This document shows, piece by piece, positions 47,363 through 59,950 of a DNA stretch of 64,000 bases (position 1 is the first letter of the stretch; each line of letters begins with the position of its first letter). The stretch lies in the NCBI GenBank assembly GCA_024138025.1, contig JAMXBD010002832.1, forward strand, positions 94,877 to 158,876, written 5' to 3'. The notes beneath the pieces were generated by a model that had not been told where the DNA came from, searched no databases, and was given only the letters and a program-made list of their open reading frames with translations. The position numbers and the translations under genes are program-made. This stretch comes from Combretum micranthum (Eukaryota; Streptophyta; Magnoliopsida; Myrtales; Combretaceae).

Positions 47363-47896
47363 ATGCTTAATGGCACCAACTTCAAGTCATGGGAAGAGAA
47401 TCTCTTGATAGTACTTAGAGTCATGGATCTCGACCATGCGTTAAGGATTGATTCTCCTTTACCTATTACTAATAAGAGTACCTCCGATGAGAAGAGGGAG
47501 ATGGAAAAGTGGGAGAAATCAAATCGCATGTGTATGATGATCATGAAGAAAGCCACTCCAGAAGTTTTCAGAGGCACAATTTCTAATAAAATAACTAAGG
47601 CTAAGGAGTTCCTTGATGAAATTGAGAAAAAGAATGAAAAGGCAAAAATTAGTACACTCCTAGCAAGCCTAATCTCAATGAAATATAAGGGTAAAGGCAA
47701 TATTAGGGAGTACATCATGGAGATGTCTCATCTTGCTTCCAAATTAAGAGCACTTAAGCTCGACCTCACAGAGGACTTGCTAGTGCATTTGGTTTTGATT
47801 TCTCTCCCGACACAGTTTAGCCAGTTTAAGGTGAGCTATAACTATCAGAAAGAGACTTGGTCTCTAAATGAGCTCATCTCACACTGTGTTCAATAA
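47363..47896 (+). pseudogene. Copia gag, N-terminal part
   Basis: Starts with MLNGTNFKSWEENLLIVLRV, a typical copia gag opening, and continues through the UBN2-type gag domain (M-S-H-L-A-S-K-L-R-A-L-K-L near residues 115-130; S-L-P-T-Q-F-S-Q-F near 149-157). The same frame is open upstream for about 15 codons (to 47318), where ATA stands at a position a start codon might once have held. Ends at a TAA (47894) inside the gag domain's last helix, followed by the separate basic and zinc-knuckle part. Confidence 0.8.
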
Positions 47897-48118
47897 GAAG
47901 AAAGGCTAAAGCAAGATAAGATTAAGAGTGCTCACCTAGCCTCCACCCCTAAAAATAGGAACAAAGATAACAAAAGGAAAAAGGATAAAGAAGCTGCAAA
48001 TATAGTGCCTCAAAAGAAACACTAGAGAAATCGGATACACCGTATGGTAATGGTTGTCACTTCTGTGGAGCTGTAGGGCATTACAAGAAGCAATGCACCA
48101 ATTATCATTAGCGTGCAA
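47897..48118 (+). pseudogene. Copia gag C-terminus with CCHC zinc knuckle
   Basis: A lysine-rich stretch (N-K-D-N-K-R-K-K-D-K), then CHFCGAVGHYKKQC (48056-48097), a complete C-x2-C-x4-H-x4-C knuckle that binds RNA in gag proteins. It is separated from the gag body by the stop at 47894 and a frameshift near 48020. Copy 1 begins at this knuckle's last cysteine. Confidence 0.75.
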
Positions 48119-48126
48119 AGAAAGGT

Positions 48127-49135
48127 GTGCTTCTTAATTTGGTTTGTTCTAGGGTTAATTTAACTTCTGTACCTGTACACACTTGGTGGATAGATTCTAG
48201 TGCAACAACTCACATCAGTGTGTCTATCCAGGGTTACCTCCATTGCCAAAAACCAAGTGGTGGTGAAAGATATATCTATGCAGGCGACGGCAAGACAGTT
48301 CAAGTTGAGGCAATTGGAAAATTTAGATTATTATTAAAGATTGGATTTTATTTGAATCTTGTTGAAACATTTATTGTACCATCATTTAGACGGAATTTGA
48401 TTTATGTTTCTGCTTTGGACAAATCTAGTTATTCTTGTCCATTTGGAAATAAGACATTTAGTTTGTTTCATGATTCAAAATTAATTGGATCTGGTTCTTT
48501 ACCTGTTTATGATAATCTTTACTTGATGTATATTATTGCTTCATTTAATAAATCCTTGCAAATACGTACACGAGGAACAAAGAGAAAATTAACCAATGAG
48601 AATTCAGCAACATTATGGCACAAGAGATTGGGTCATATCTCCAAACGAAGAATAGAGAGACTTGTGTCAGATGAAATTCTATACCCATTAGATTTTACAA
48701 AATTTAATGATTGTATTAACTGTATAAAGGGGAAACAAACCAATAAAAGGAGATTTTAAGCCAACAGGACTTTAGACATCTTAGAACTTATACATACAGA
48801 TATTTGTGGGCCATTTCCTACAGTTGCTTGGAATGGTCAACAGTATTTCATAACGTTCATAGAGGATTTCTCGCGATATGGCTATCTATATCTCATTCAT
48901 GAAAAGTCACAGTCTTTTGACATGTTCAAAAATTATAAGGCTGAAGTTGAGAACCAACTCAACAAAAGGATTAAAAGAATTAGATCTTGATCGTGGTGGC
49001 GAATACTACGGCAGATATGATGGTTCAAGTGAACAACGTCCAGGACCTTTTGCTAACTTCCTAGAGGAATGCAGTATTGTCCCACAGTATACCATGCAAT
49101 GTTCACCCACTATGAATGGTGTTGCTGAAAGATGA
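48127..49135 (+). pseudogene. Copia protease, GAG-pre-integrase and integrase core, copy 2
   Basis: The open frame 48127-48759 holds the protease (WWIDSSATTH; Gly of D-S-G replaced by Ser) and the pre-integrase finger (WHKRLGHIS ... CINCIKG). The extra T before TAA at 48757 shifts the frame. The integrase core continues with H-T-D-I-C-G-P-F-P (~48797) and F-I-E-D-F-S-R; D-R-G-G-E-Y-Y-G is reached after a one-base insertion near 48988; it ends at N-G-V-A-E-R and TGA (49133). Confidence 0.8.
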
Positions 49136-49153
49136 AACAGGACGCTTAAGGAT

Positions 49154-50032
49154 ATGGTGAGGAATATGATTTGTCACTCCAACTTACCAGAATCACTCTG
49201 GGGAGAAGCACTCAAGACTGAAGCATATATCCTTAATAGGGTTCCAACTAAAGCAACCAATAAAACCCCTTATGAGCTTTGGACGAGTAAGAAGCCCAAT
49301 CCAAAGCATTTACATGTGTGGGGATGTCCAGCTGAGGCACGGCCTTATAGACCTAATGAAAAGAAACTGGACTCAAGAACAGTGAGTTGCTATTTTGTTG
49401 GGTACTCCGAAAGATCAATGGGTTACAAGTTTTATGATCCCATAACTAAGTCAATATTTGAGTGGGGAAATGCTCAGTTCTTTGAGGATGTCGAGTTTAC
49501 GGGAGGAGATATGGTTAGAGACATTGTCTTTCAAGAAGAATACGTTGATATTCCCATAGGTGTTGTTGAATTTGGTCAAGATTCTATTCCTGACTTTTTT
49601 CAAGACACAATAAACCTAGACAATGGTAGAGATCCCGTTCAAGGGATTGTTCCAGAAGAACAAACTCTACCACCTCAAGAACCTATTCAATTAAGGAGAT
49701 CTACTAGACAAAGAAGAAGTGCGGTGCTAGATGATTACATCGTATTTCTTCAAGAACATGAGGTTGACATTGGAATGATGGAAGATGATCCAATCAACTT
49801 CCGTCAAGCCATTGAAAGTTCTAACTCTCAAAAGTGGATTGATGCCATGAATGAAGAGATAAAGTCTATGAAGGACAATGATGTTTGGGATCTTGTCCCA
49901 TTGCCAAAATGTACGAAGCCCATTGGTTGCAAATGGATATTTAAGACCAAAAGGGATTCGAAAGGCAATGTGGAGAGGTACAAGGCTCTCTTGTTGCAAA
50001 AGGCTTTACATAGAAGAAGGCATCGACTATAA
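49154..50032 (+). pseudogene. Copia integrase C-terminus and start of RT, copy 2
   Basis: Longest copia reading frame in the window (292 codons). Contains [49 protein letters not shown], the acidic linker, R-R-S-T-R-Q-R-R-S, and the RT opening W-D-L-V-P-L-P and [10 protein letters not shown] two-base loss near 49988 shifts it out of frame within the RT. Confidence 0.8.
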
Positions 50033-51280
50033 AGAGACTTTCTCATCGGTTTCTTCGAAAGACTCTTTTAGGATTATAACGGCACTAGTGGCATATTTTG
50101 ATCTTGAGTTACATCATATGGATGTAAAGACCGCCTTCCTAATGGTGACATTGATAAGATGATCTATATGGTACAACCAGAAAACTTTGCGTTGGAAGAT
50201 CCAAAGAATATGGTTAGTAAACTTAAGAAATCCATCTATGGACTTAAGCAAGCATCTCGACAATGGTATTTCAAATTTCATCAAGTGATCATCTCATTCA
50301 GTCTTGAGATGAATTTGGTCGATGATTGTATATACCATAAGTTCTGTGGGAGCAAGCATATTTTCTTGGTCTTATATTGATGATATTTTGCTTGCCAGCA
50401 ACGATATAGGCTTATTGCATGAAACCAAGAGATTTCTAGCTAAGAATTTTGAGATGAAAGATCTTGGTGATGCCTCTTTTGTGTTAGAAATACAAATACA
50501 CCGAGATCGCTCTCAGGGTATTCTCAGATTATCGCAAAAGAGCTATATCTAAAAGGTACTTAAAAGGAATAGCATGCAGATTGCAAACAAGTGATACCCC
50601 AGTGGCTAAAGGAGACAAATTTAGTCTCAATCAATGCCCTAAGAATGCTTTTGAGGAAAGAGAAATGCAAAAGATTCCTTTTGCATCAGTAGTAAGGAGT
50701 CTAATGCATGCTCAGGTTTGTACACGTCCAGATATTGTGTACATTATAAGAATGTTGGGTAGATACTTAAGTAATTCAGGATTAGACCATTGGAAAGCAG
50801 CCAAACGAGTCTTACGATACACTTACAGATAACAAAAGATTACATGCTCACTTATCGGAAGTTAGATCAGATCAAGATCATTGGGTATACTTATTCTGAT
50901 TTTGCTGGATGCTCAGATAGTATGAAATCTACATCGGGCTACATCTATCTGCTAGCTGGAGGAGCTATCTCTTGGAAGAGTGTAAAACAATCTCTTGTTG
51001 CCTCTTCTACTATGGAAGCAGAGTTTGTAGCATGTTATGAGACATCTAATCATGGAATATGATTGCGGAATTTTGTCACAGGGCTGCGCATTGTGGATAC
51101 TGTTAATAGACTACTTAAGTTATTTTGTGACAATAAGTCAACAGTTCTATATTCCAACAAAACAGAAGCTCAACAAAATCACAGCATATAGACATTAAGT
51201 TCCTAGTTGTAAAAGAAAAAGTTCATAGTGGACAATTGTCTATAGAGCATATAGAACAAACTCTATGATCATGGATCCAC
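50033..51280 (+). pseudogene. Copia RT and RNase H, copy 2
   Basis: Pieces in several frames: D-V-K-T-A-F-L (50122), KKSIYGLKQASRQWYF (50226-50273), YIDDILLASND (50377-50405, catalytic aspartates intact), L-G-D-A-S-F-V-L-E-I-Q, stop at 50550, then RNase [17 protein letters not shown] and [20 protein letters not shown], ending at TGA 51060 where the family has tryptophan. The remaining RNase H end continues to about 51280. Confidence 0.8.
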
Positions 51281-51798
51281 TTACTAAAGGAGTGCAACCC
51301 AAGGTGTTTCATGAGCACACTGCTCATATGGGTATCATGTCCTTAAGTGATATTCAGTTTATGTAGGAGTTTGTTATTTTGAATGCTTTTATATCATAGA
51401 CAAACTTTAATTAGTTGTTTCATTTTGTCATGTTTTTTCAGGAATTTCTGTAGAAATAAAGTATTTTGTTTATTTACACTCTGATTTTGGTTTATGGTTT
51501 GATCTCGCTAAGGTTTATATTGGACCAGTATGAAATAGACATGTTAAGATCACATTACATGGAATTTCCTTGTTACACATTCATATCATGATCCATGTCA
51601 TTCAATTGTCCAACATTGTTACCATTGATAGTTTGAGTTACGATAAATGTAACGAATACCGCTTTGATCCTATGTTGATATGGTTGATGGACCGGATTGG
51701 TTATAGATACATTTTGGTCATGACAGCAAATTTGAGCTCATATGGTTGTTTTGGCAAAACATAATTATAAGGTTACACAAATAGTCCAAGTGGCAGAT

Positions 51799-52293
51799 TG
51801 TTGGATCCTTAATCCAACGTTGGCCTTATATGTGAAATAATTATATGTTATGGGCTGTCATATTAAGTTAAGCTTAATTAAAAGTGATCAATAGGATTTA
51901 CGTATTTGGGCTTTAATGTATCTAATAGGGTATTACCCTTTTATGTAGAGACCTTATGGGTAATTTCTATTTTTATGATAGGTTAAAATAGAAATACCAA
52001 AAGATAACATGGAGTTATCTCTATAAATAGTGGTTATGGTCCCTAGGTCACACGAAATAATTTTTCTAGTCTCTTATGAATCCCATCATCAGAGAGTACG
52101 AAGAGAAAACAAAAGGATCTCTCAAGAAAAACGTTTTGATCTAGAAGGCCAACTGTAAGGCTCTAAAATTATTGATTGCTATGGATTCAGGTACACTTTT
52201 GCTTATCTATTGTTTAATTCTTAATGATTAAACATGAACAATCTACAGTTTTATATGTGATGGTTTTCGCAAAGGGTTAATTTGGATTTATCA
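51799..52293 (+). repeat. Probable copia 3' LTR, copy 2
   Basis: Starts TGTTGGATCC after the polypurine-like AGTGGCAGAT. TATA box CTATAAATA at 52021-52029. The right end is approximate, as for copy 1. Confidence 0.5.
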
Positions 52294-52439
52294 GTCTAGT
52301 CCCATTTCCACTTAGAGATTGGCAATGGCTTCAGTAATCCTCCTAGTCTCTAATGTTCTACCTTCACTCACTAGCACACTACACATTTCATTACAAAATA
52401 TGCAACATCATGCTTCATCACTTAACACTAAAAATAACT

Positions 52440-52760
52440 CTTCAGATTTTGGTACGTCTTTGTACCTCTAGGATGTACGATATAACCAAAAGAGTGAACT
52501 TCACTCATAATGTCCTATAAAAGCTTTGCAGGTACACATAATCTTCCTTTTATGCAGATAACACCATCACCATCAACCTGAAAATCCCAATGTTTCTCAA
52601 TTTGCATCTATTATTTCATTTACTATGAGGTGGCATTATGCTACCGTGCTTCCGTAATCTTTTCCACAATGGTTGGACCAACCACTAAATCTAGCATCTT
52701 AATGTCAATCTCATGCAAGTGAGTTCAATATTTAACCTCTCAAATTTCCGAAGAAACTTT
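52440..52760 (-). pseudogene. Gypsy integrase zinc-finger fragment, copy 2
   Basis: Same relic as 9310-9620, with the same frameshift between its two readable halves. Confidence 0.5.
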
Positions 52761-52904
52761 TGCTAGTTAGTGACCAATAAATGATGCAATTCAATAAATT
52801 AAACAATATCTAATATAGTAACCATTTTATCCCCTTTTACTTCAATAAATTAAACAATATATGATGTAATAACTAAAGAGAAAGGGAATGGAAAAATCAA
52901 GTCA

Positions 52905-53790
52905 TGATATAATGCAGTGTCCGGTCTGCTTCCCTATCACACAATTGTCTCCCAATGGAGGACTTTACACCACTTTATTTACGTCAAATAAAATTACTCC
53001 CTAGGAGCTAGAATACAATACCCTACATAAATAAAACTAGCTAACTCACAAGATTTTTGCCTTTACAATGATTCCCTATCACACTATACAACTCAATAAC
53101 TTAAGGAATTCACGCAAGAAACTCTTATCCAGTGACTTACAAAGAATAGAAAACTAACACTTAATGACACTAACTTTTTACTCTCTCATAAGATGAAACA
53201 AACTAACTACAAGGACAAGATTTTACAAGAGAGTAATATAAGGATGATAATTGCAACTTTAGAAATCGCTCAATAACCATTATTTATAAGTCTCTTCAAG
53301 AAATTTTGACATTAGACATTTTCACCTCAAAATTTTCCATGTATTAAATGTTCCAATAGCTAGTTTTTTGTCAACTAGCACCCAATCGCTACAAAACTAA
53401 ACATAGAAAGTCATGGACCATGGCGTCCTAACGCTAGTTCATTACACCATGATAGAAACATTCTAATCATGTAAAACATCATTGGCATCCTACTCACCCT
53501 ACGTCCAGAGGCTAATTGTGGTTCACATAATCAGAATCCTGATCATGCTAAATTCTAGATGCAATGCCTTGAGATGAATCTAACATCCAGACCCCAGCTC
53601 TAGTACAATTAGGTTTTGCAACATCACTAGCTTGAAAAAATTCAAGCATATAAACTGCGCAAACTTAATCATATCATGTCACAAGCACATTTGGTCAATC
53701 AAGTGTAACTTAATTCTATCAAATGAGTAATTATGTAATGTACTTCCTCATCAGAATCAACTTGAATCCTTCATTTCAACATTTTATTTT
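52905..53790 (-). repeat. Copia-type LTR remnant (second family), copy 2
   Basis: Same block as 9780-10660 in the same position relative to copia. Confidence 0.4.
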
Positions 53791-54986
53791 TTTTCTCTTA
53801 ATCATCAATTATGTGTACAGCTTGATTCAATAGTATTATATTTTATTAAAGCACTATATTTAATTTTTGCATATACATGTTGTATGCATACCAGCATTAT
53901 TTAATCTAATATATTTTATTATAATATTCTATTCAATTCATTTTATAAATTCATAATTGACAAGTATTAACTATTGATGAAAAATACAAATAGAAAATTA
54001 TCGAAATGTTAATATTGAATTAGGAAAAAATAATAATAAAGAAAAGAGAGTTGAAAAATAAAGCTTCTCCTACATTCATGTAATTAACAATGTTAAGGAA
54101 TATATGTTCCATTTTGGGTTGGCCTTTTGTAAATTTTGAAAGTCACCAGTTCCTTTTCAGAATAAAAGTTTTTCTTCATCCCATTCTAAATTTCCAAATT
54201 ATTATATAGAGCTGGATCACAAACATAAATATTGGATAGGGTAGGGGAGCTCTATTTTGACCAGCTCTATCTAAAGTACAAACCCTTTCCCTCAAGCTTC
54301 GCTACGCGTTATTCTTACAACTGTCTCTTCTTAACAAAACTTCATATCACATTGCATTTAATATCAACAAATCACTAATAAGATTGAGTAAATATCTACC
54401 AACGTCGTAAAATTGGTTGGATTATCGAATTTTTATTTGTATTATATTTATATTTGATTTACATATGTAACTTATCTGTATAATATTAATATTATATATG
54501 TTTACTCTGTCTATGAGTAAAATTATCAACTCTTTATTGATATTTATTTCTTGACAAATATATAAACGATCAAAATAAGAGGTCAAAATAATATAAAACA
54601 AACAGACCAAATTATTAAAATATAAATTATACAATTATTACATTTCCAATGTCAAATCGTAGGCAATAAATACGATCCTCTAGATGGCAAAAAAAAAAAT
54701 ATATGATTCTCTCTCTCTATGTATAACTTAAAAACAAAGTTAAAATTACATTTGTTAATTATGATTTTCAAAAATATGTATTATGTCTAAATCACATTTC
54801 CGTATAAAATAAAAAATTATGTGTCTAATATAGCATTTTATGATGATATTTATATAATTATTTTTATATTATTCTTCTTTATATAAATAATCCGATCATG
54901 GTAGTTTGATAAAGAGAAATATTTTGGTTTGCCACAGTCCACAGACTGACTGAGACATAGGCCCTGCAAGTGCCACCGAATTTTCA
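53791..54986. other. AT-rich flank, copy 2
   Basis: Homologous to 10661-11900. No gene seen. Confidence 0.6.
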
Positions 54987-55111
54987 GTTGCACGTATCAA
55001 TAACAAACACTTAAATAATAATAATAATAATCCACATGTCAATAGTAAACACTTAGATGATGATGATGATGATCCACATGTCAATAGCAAACACTTAAAT
55101 AATAATAATAA
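54987..55111. repeat. Minisatellite with AAT/GAT runs, copy 2
   Basis: Counterpart of 11901-12021 with one more GAT. The minus-strand open frame over it is only the trinucleotide repeat translated. Confidence 0.75.
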
Positions 55112-55185
55112 AAGGAACCAATGGTCCTATAGTTTTTTATAAAAATGATACTAAATTCGAATTCTTTTTTTCCATTGTGATGATA

Positions 55186-55499
55186 AAAAATTTTGTTCCC
55201 AAAATAGAGAATTCCATTGATCTACTACAAGGACCATTTCAACTGCACACCTAATGCCAACTTCTAGATAATTTCCTTGAACTCCGAATTAGAATGATAT
55301 TCTTCTTTAAGTTTGATAATAAGATCAGCATAAGGAGAAGTAATAGCCAACACCTGTCCCTCAAACTGTCTTGATAAGCCATCTGCTACTTTGTTATCCA
55401 TACAAGCTTTGTAAACAATGTTGTAGTGAAATCCTAAAAGTTTCACCAAACACTTTTGTCGATCTGTTGTTTGAATCACACCTATATCTGTCCATTATT
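55186..55499 (-). pseudogene. Gypsy RNase H C-terminal fragment (G4)
   Basis: Minus-strand ORF 55479-55264 with CLVKLLGFHYNIVYKA, N-K-V-A-D-G-L-S-R and the following linker, almost identical to 17526-17741. Extends about 75 bp into sequence matching 17443-17525. Confidence 0.65.
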
Positions 55500-56030
55500 A
55501 ATAGTTAACTACCTTAGTGGTTAACCATTTTTTCTTTATTAATATTTTTAGTTTTCAGTTTTTAAACATTTAATTTAATGATTGACTAAATGCACGATTA
55601 ATCATATTTCAGTTGGTCCATAAAAAGTTAAACCCTTCTGTTTCATAATTACATTCAGAAAATACAAATTAACTAGTTAAATATCATAATTACATTAAAA
55701 AATTGCAAATCAATAACTTAAATAACTGAAAACCAAGAACAAATTAGGAATATAACATTACATAAAATAAAACTTTATAGTCGTCTCATTTTTACAAATT
55801 ACAACACAACAACAACATAATGACTAAAACATAAAAGTTCAAATTTTCAGTTTTCTAACAGTTAACCATTAATCATTGGTTTCTTAATGTTACAAACCAA
55901 AACTAAAACAAAAAAAAATAAATAAAAATCATGATCCTAAACTAAAACCAATGGACTCATTAACCGTAGTTTTTCAATTGGTTTTTTGGTTTCGGTTCGG
56001 TTTTATCGATTATTTTGCCCACCTCTAACC
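55500..56030. repeat. AT-rich hAT-like repeat, copy 4 of 4
   Basis: Same as 2775-3312. Non-coding. Confidence 0.45.
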
Positions 56031-56452
56031 ACATGTCATGGGTTAGGCTACAATCCTCTTAACCTCTTCACACTTGATTCCTAGGTTATACAACCCTTAA
56101 TACAAGTTGTGATTTTGTTTATTCAGATTCTTGCCGTTGGTACTATACAAGTGTACATATACTTATATTGATTTATGAATTTTGATTTCCAACATGAATC
56201 TCGTTGATGATGCCAATACCATGAATTGATAAGTCGTGAATTCGTCCATCATGTTCCTCTTTTCTTAATCACAATTCAATATGTCATCGGAATAAAATCA
56301 TTATGTCAGCTTCAAATACAATGAAATTTGCAAATTATAAATGAACATATAATTCCTTTATATGGATTACTGCTCATGATGGTTTATGTTGAAAGTTTAT
56401 GCGGATTCATCCAAAAATTGGGTTATTTTAAATTATTTTTTAATATGAATTC

Positions 56453-56815
56453 CTTACAGAGGACTTGCTAGTGCATTTGGTTTTGATTTCTCTCCCGACA
56501 CAATTTAGCCAGTTTAAGGTGACCTATAACTATCAAAGAGACTTGGTCTCTAAATGAGCTCATCTCACACTGTGTTCAATAAGAAGAAAGGCTAAAGCAA
56601 GATAAGATTAAGAGTGCTCACCTAGCCTCCAACACTAAAAATAGGAACAAAGATAACAAAAGGAAAAAGGATAAAGAAGTTGCAATATAGTGCCTCAAAA
56701 GAAACAACTAGAGAAATCGGATACACCGTATGGTAATGGTTGTCACTTCTATGGAGCTGTAGGGCATTACAAGAAGCAATGCACCAATTATCATGCTTAG
56801 CGTGCAAAGAAAGGT
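56453..56815 (+). pseudogene. Copia gag C-terminal remnant with zinc knuckle, copy 3
   Basis: Picks up gag at E-D-L-L-V-H-L-V-L-I-S, reaches the shared TAA (56580), then a lysine-rich stretch and C-H-F-Y-G-A-V-G-H-Y-K-K-Q-C. The second cysteine of the knuckle is replaced by tyrosine (about 56749-56751). Confidence 0.7.
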
Positions 56816-56832
56816 GTGCTTCTTAATTTGGT

Positions 56833-57800
56833 TTGTTCTGGGTTAATTTAACTTCTGTACCTGTACACACTTGGTGGATAGATTCTAGTGCAACAACTCA
56901 CATCATGTGTCTATCCAGGGTTACCTCTATTGCCGAAAACCAAGTGGTGGTGAAAGATATATCTATGCAGGCGACGGCAAGACAGTTCAAGTTGAGGCAA
57001 TTGGAAAATTTAGATTATTATTAAAGATTGGATTTTATTTGGATCTTGATGAACATTTATTGTACCATCATTTAGACAGAATTTGATTTATGTTTCTGCT
57101 TTGGACAAATCTAGTTATTCTTGTCCATTTGGAAATAAGACATTTAGTTTGTTTCATGATTCAAAATTAATTGGATCTGGTTCTTTACTTGTTTATGATA
57201 ATCTTTACTTGATTGATATTATTGCTTCATTTAATAAATCCTTGCAGAACAAAGAGAAAATTGACCAATGAGAATTCAGCAACATTATGGCACAAGAGAT
57301 TGGGTCATATCTCCAAACGAAGAATAGAGAGACTTATGTCAGATGTAATTCTATACCCATTAGATTTTATAAAATTTAATGATTGTATTTACTGTATAAA
57401 GGGGAAACAAACCAATAAAAGGAGATTTTAAACCAACAGGACTTTAGACGTCTTAGAAGTTATACATACAGAGATTTGTGGCCGTTTCCTACAGTTGCTT
57501 GGAATGGTCAACAGTATTTCAAACGTTCATAGAGGATTTCTCACGATATGGCTATCTATATCTCATTCATGAAAAGTCACATCTTTTGACATGTTCAAAA
57601 ATTATAAGGCTGAAGTTGAGAACCAACTCAACAAAAGGATTAAAAGCATTAGATCTGATCGTGATGGCGAATACTATGGCAGATATGATGGTTCAGTGAA
57701 CAACGTCCAGGACCTTTTGCTAACTTCCTAGAGGAATGCAGTATTGTCCACAGTATAACATGCAATGTTCACCACTATGAATGGTGTTGCTGAAAGATGA
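56833..57800 (+). pseudogene. Copia protease, GAG-pre-integrase and integrase core, copy 3
   Basis: WWIDSSATTHI (56869-56900), then a frameshift. L-W-H-K-R-L-G-H-I-S and C-I-Y-C-I-K-G (57285-57410), the shared frameshift stop at 57429, integrase fragments in three frames, and the shared TGA at 57798. More fragmented than copy 2. Confidence 0.75.
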
Positions 57801-59950
57801 AACAGGACGCTTAAGGATATGGTGAGGAATATGATTTGTCACTCCAACTTACCAGAATCACTCTGGGAGAAGCACTTAAGACTGAAGCATATATCCCTAA
57901 CAGGGTTCCAACTAAAGCAACCAATAAAACCCCTTACGAGCTTTGGACGGGTAAGAAGCCCAGTCTAAAGCATTTACATGTGTGAGGATGTCCAGCTGAG
58001 GCACGGCCTTATAGACCTAATGAAAAGAAACCGGACTCAAAACAGTGAGTTGCTATTTTGTTGGGTACTCCGAAAGATCAAGGGGTTACAAGTTTTATGA
58101 TCCCACAACTAAGTCAATATTTGAGTGGGGAAATGCTCAGTTCTTTGAGGATGTTGAGTTTACGGGAGGAGATATGGTTAGAGACATTGTCTTTCAAGAA
58201 GAATACGTTGATATTCCCATAGGTGTTGTTGAATTTGGTCAAGATTTTATTCCTGACTTTTTTCAAGACACAATAAACCTAGACAATGGTAGAGATCCCG
58301 TTCAAGGGATTGTTCCAGAAGAACAAAATCTACCACCTCAAGAACCTATTCAATTAAGGAGATCTACTAGACAAAGAAGAAGTGCGGTGCTAGATGATTA
58401 CATCGTATTTCTTCAAGAACATGAGGTTGACATTGGAATGATGGAAGATGATCCAATCAACTTCCGTCAAGCCATTAAAAGTTCTAACTCTCAAAGTGGA
58501 TTGATGCCATGAATGAGAGATAAAGTCTATGAAGGACAATGATGTTTGGGATCTTGTCCCATTGCCAAAATGTACGAAGCCCATTGGTTGCAAATGGCTA
58601 TTTAAGACCAAAAGGGATTCGAAAGGCAATGTGGAGAGGTACAAGGCTCTCTTGTTGTAAAAGGCTTTACATAGAAGAAGGCATCGATTATAAAGAGACT
58701 TTCTCATCGGTTTCTTCGAAAGACTCTTTTAAGATTATAACGGCACTAGTGGCATATTTTGATCTTGAGTTACATCATATGGATGTAAAGACCGCCTTCC
58801 TCAATGGTGACATTGATAAGATGATCTATATGGTACAATCAGAGAACTTTGCGTTGAAGATCCAAAGAATATGGTTAGTAAACTTAAGAAATCCATCTAT
58901 GGACTTAAGCAACAATCTCGACAATGGTATTTCAAATTTCATCATGTGATCATCTCATTCAGTTTTGTGATGAATTTGGTCGATGATTGTATATACCATA
59001 AGTTCTGTGGGAGCAAGCATATTTTCTTGGTCTTATTGTTGATGATATTTTGCTTGCCAGCAACGATATAAGCTTATTGCATAAAACCAAGAGATTTCCA
59101 GCTAAGAATTTGAGATGAAAGATCTTGGTGATGCCTCTTTTGTGTTAGAAATACAAATACACCGAGATCGCTCTCAGGGTATTCTCAGATTATCGCAAAA
59201 GAGCTATATCTAAAAGGTACTCAAAAGGTATAGCATGCCAGATTGCAAACCAAGTGATACCCCAGTGGCTAAGGGAGACAAATTTAGTCTCAATCAGTGC
59301 CCTAAGAATGCTTTTGAGGAAAGAGAAATGCAAAAGATTCCTTATGCATCAGTAGCAAGGAGTCTAATGTATGCTCAAGCTCATACACGTCCAGATATTG
59401 CGTATATTATGGGAATGTTAGGCAGATACTAAAGTAATTCAGGATTAGACCATTGCAAAGCAGCCAAACGAGTCTTGCGATACTTACAGATAACAAAAGA
59501 TTACATGCTCACTTATCGGAAGTTAGATCAGATCAAGATCATTGGGTATACTAATTCTGGTTTTGCTGGATGCCAAGATAGCATGAAATCTACATCAAGC
59601 TACATCTATCTGCTAGCTGGAAGAGCTATCTCTTGGAAGAGTGTAAAACAATCTCTTGTTGCCTCTTCTACTATGGAAGCAGAGTTTGTAGCATGTTATG
59701 AGACATCCAATCATGGAATATGATTGCGGAATTTTGTCACAGGGCTGCGCATTGTGGATACTGTTAATAGACTACTTAAGTTATTTTGTGACAATAAGTC
59801 AACAGTTTTATATTCCAACAACAACAGAAGCTCGACAAAATCACAACATATCGACATTAAGTTCCTAGTTGTAAAAGAAAGAGTTCAGTGGACAATTGTC
59901 TATAGAGCATATAAGAACAAACTCTATGATCATGGATCCACTTACTAAAG
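57801..59950 (+). pseudogene. Copia integrase C-terminus, RT and RNase H, copy 3
   Basis: 58045-58512 reads [18 protein letters not shown] to the RT opening. RT pieces include VKTAFLNGDIDKM (58785), S-I-Y-G-L-K-Q-Q-S-R-Q-W-Y-F and a V-D-D-I-L-L-A-S-N-D region (59037-59067). RNase [21 protein letters not shown] with the shared TGA (59721), then 59724-59948 still open (D-N-K-S-T-V-L-Y-S; S-Q-H-I-D-I-K-F). Confidence 0.75.

Larger units (their letters stand above)
46376..52293 (+). mobile_element. Ty1/copia pseudo-element, copy 2 (longest copy)
   Basis: Comprises a leader (46376-47320), gag, zinc knuckle, protease, integrase, RT, RNase H, 3' untranslated region and a probable 3' LTR. The 5' LTR is missing: sequence upstream of the leader is gypsy debris. 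Carries the stops shared by all copies at 48757, 49133, 50550 and 51060, and a gag stop at 47894 shared with copy 3. Confidence 0.85.
45515..55185. repeat. Segmental duplication unit A
   Basis: Contains gypsy fragment G3, copia copy 2 and its downstream flank. Homologous in the same order to unit B (55186-64000+), and from 48091 onward to 4969-12100. Left edge at the change to gypsy sequence near 45515; right edge near 55185, where the flank switches to the gypsy sequence that opens unit B. Confidence 0.8.

Noticed and set aside
47260..47718. Minus-strand open frame of 152 codons
   Set aside because: Antisense to copia gag; it has no family motif, while the plus strand reads as gag.
54896..55090. 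Minus-strand frame rich in Ser and Leu
   Set aside because: It is the translated GAT/AAT minisatellite, not a protein.
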